Assembly: GCA_052170555.1 (NCBI GenBank)
Contig: JBQNAI010000002.1
Location: forward strand, 62,001 to 126,000
DNA length: 64,000 bases
DNA from: Scybalousia_A sp052170555
Lineage (GTDB): Bacteria; Bacteroidota; Bacteroidia; Bacteroidales; P3
Reading direction: 5' to 3'
Part shown: piece by piece, positions 62,772-64,000 of the stretch
How the letters are laid out: every line of letters begins with the position of its first letter
Position numbering within the stretch: position 1 is the stretch's first letter
Made by a program: the position numbers and the translations under genes
The notes under the pieces: generated by a model
What the model saw: the letters and a program-made list of their open reading frames with translations, nothing else
The model's database searches: none
Told to the model about the DNA's origin: nothing

Positions 62772-64000
62772 CCAAAATATCTCCTTTATTTTTAGAAAGA
62801 GTAGTTCGTTTGATAGAAGAGCAAATATTATAAATAAAGATGAAAATCTGTTTTATTCTTTTCAAGAAAGAATAAATTAATGTCCCACTTTAACAAAATA
62901 AAGTCCCATATTGGAAATTTATTTTCTAATAATAAATTACTATTTCTTGTTTATTACAATCTGCTATTTATCGTTAGATAAACATATTTTCTATTTGATA
63001 TATCCCCTGTCATAAATTAATAATTAGATAGTTACATCGTGATTCTGTTCTGTAGGAGAGGCAAACTCCTTCTTGCTCTCCTGTATAATTTATTATACTC
63101 CGTGCAGAAAAAATTACAATTGTAAAGATTTAATCCCAAAAGAAAAATATATTTATATCTTATAAACCTTTTATATCAAAACCCTCCTGTTTTTAGAATA
63201 ACCTTCTATGTAACAATTTTGAAATATGGTACCCTTTTTATCCACATTCTTTAATTTATCTGCAATTTCTTTACCAAGATTTAGCCCAAGATTTTACACC
63301 CCTTTGTATCAATTCGGTATTCTTTCAATTTTAAGATTAGACAACATGTTTATCTTTTTTTTAATTGCCTTTTCTCCTTATTTTTATTCATATAGAGTTC
63401 TTTAAAAGTCTATTTACCAGCATCACCAAGCATCCTCTACCTCCTACTTTGAATGGTTTTAAATCCAAATACTTATTCCTATACTTTCTTATGTCTTGTT
63501 GCGATTCTTCATTGTCCATGTAAGGAAGCATCCTAACTTGTAAAGGAAATGATTCATTAACATAATAAACAAAACTCATTAAATCTTTCTTCATTTTTGC
63601 CTACCAACAATTATTTGCCACATCTACCAATCGTTTCATTCCTATTGGAATTACATTCTTGTCTATTTCCAATTGCGTACATAAACATCTATAAAATATG
63701 TGCACCAAACAAATATAATATTATAACTAATATAATATCTGTCTATCATTAGAATACTCTATTTTGGTTGTCAATAGGCTCCAATCATAACACTGTTTTA
63801 ACAAGCCGGAAATATATATTATCATCGTATCTTGTAGTACTGATACATACTGTTTTTAACATAGGCTCATTTTAAAAATAAAAAACTAATTCTTTAAGTA
63901 ACTTCGGATTATGGTCTGACAAATGATATAAAAAAGTTGGTTGATGACATTTCTTGTGAATGTTCTCATACTGTTTTGCTCTTAGAATTTTTGTGTTGGT
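62772..64000. other. Terminal 1.2-kb stretch without an intact gene
   Basis: Nothing intact was seen. TTCTTTCTTGAAAAGAATAA-type words (minus, ~62851-62874) belong to the dispersed repeat family, and GTCCCACTTTA is repeated inverted nearby. A hairpin AGGAGAGgCAA / TTGCTCTCCT is at 63054-63082. On the minus strand ~63690-63388 reads through one TAG as about 100 protein-like codons (CTQLEIDKNVIPIGMKRLV, then MKKDLMSFVYYVNESFPLQV), probably a gene relic of unknown family. Confidence 0.4.

Noticed and set aside
1..64000. tRNA, rRNA or CRISPR arrays
   Set aside because: All gaps were scanned by eye for T-arm-like GTTCRANNC segments, CCA ends and regularly spaced repeats; none was found. A covariance-model scan would be decisive.
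1..64000. Alternative genetic code (UGA reassigned)
   Set aside because: Several intact genes end in TGA (for example surE at 50763 and the T9SS cargo at 6916), and no intact gene needs readthrough.

Overview
The window is an AT-rich (roughly 30% GC by eye) stretch of a Bacteroidetes chromosome, most likely Bacteroidales. The evidence is TAnnTTTG-type -7 boxes, a type IX secretion C-terminal domain, the gliding lipoprotein GldB, LptC/LptD/LpxB of lipopolysaccharide biogenesis, and a Bacteroidetes-type mraZ-to-ftsZ cluster. Several signs point to reductive evolution. Some non-coding gaps are 0.5-1.2 kb. A beta-galactosidase is eroded to a relic, murD is cut down to its C-terminal third, and a His-rich leader candidate has no gene behind it. 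A host-associated or endosymbiotic lifestyle is an inference from these signs. No tRNA, rRNA, CRISPR array or intact transposase was seen.

Layout. 1-1221: 3' part of an L-cysteine desulfidase-like gene, then the first copy of a ~557-bp repeat. 2027-3214: flavodiiron protein, divergent from a zinc peptidase, PASTA protein, T9SS cargo and RluD (3338-7950). 8058-12561: GldB, LTA-synthase-like sulfatase, lipid kinase and a SUI1 factor. 12740-14454: His-rich leader candidate and tryptophanase. 15344-30545 (minus): the division and wall cluster mraZ-rsmH-ftsL-ftsI-murE-mraY-[murD remnant]-ftsW-murG-murC-ftsQ-ftsA-ftsZ. 30831-30916: four-copy palindromic element. 31016-34623: apbE, RecD-like helicase and a glycosyltransferase. 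34922-43325: purL, C1 peptidase, coaX, outer-membrane protein, TPR protein and lptC. 43868-44441: second copy of the long repeat. 44452-47883 (minus): SpoIID protein, queA, purS and pssA. 48031-52230: lipoprotein, frr, CWC protein, gtrA (minus), surE and lpxB. 52941-57658: HAD hydrolase, beta-galactosidase relic, HAD-IB/UbiA pair and galE. 57898-62771: lptD (minus), SPOR amidase and MlaD. The last 1.2 kb appears non-coding.

Together the genes describe a diderm cell with a near-complete divisome and peptidoglycan lipid-cycle cluster, LPS export, lipid trafficking, and two pyruvate- and ammonia-forming amino-acid lyases (cysteine desulfidase and tryptophanase).

The most notable observations are the precise loss of the MurD ATPase region inside an otherwise intact cluster, the quadruple palindrome between mraZ and apbE, the orphan His leader with a consensus promoter, the nearly identical 557-bp non-coding repeats 42.6 kb apart, and a family of short dispersed intergenic repeats.
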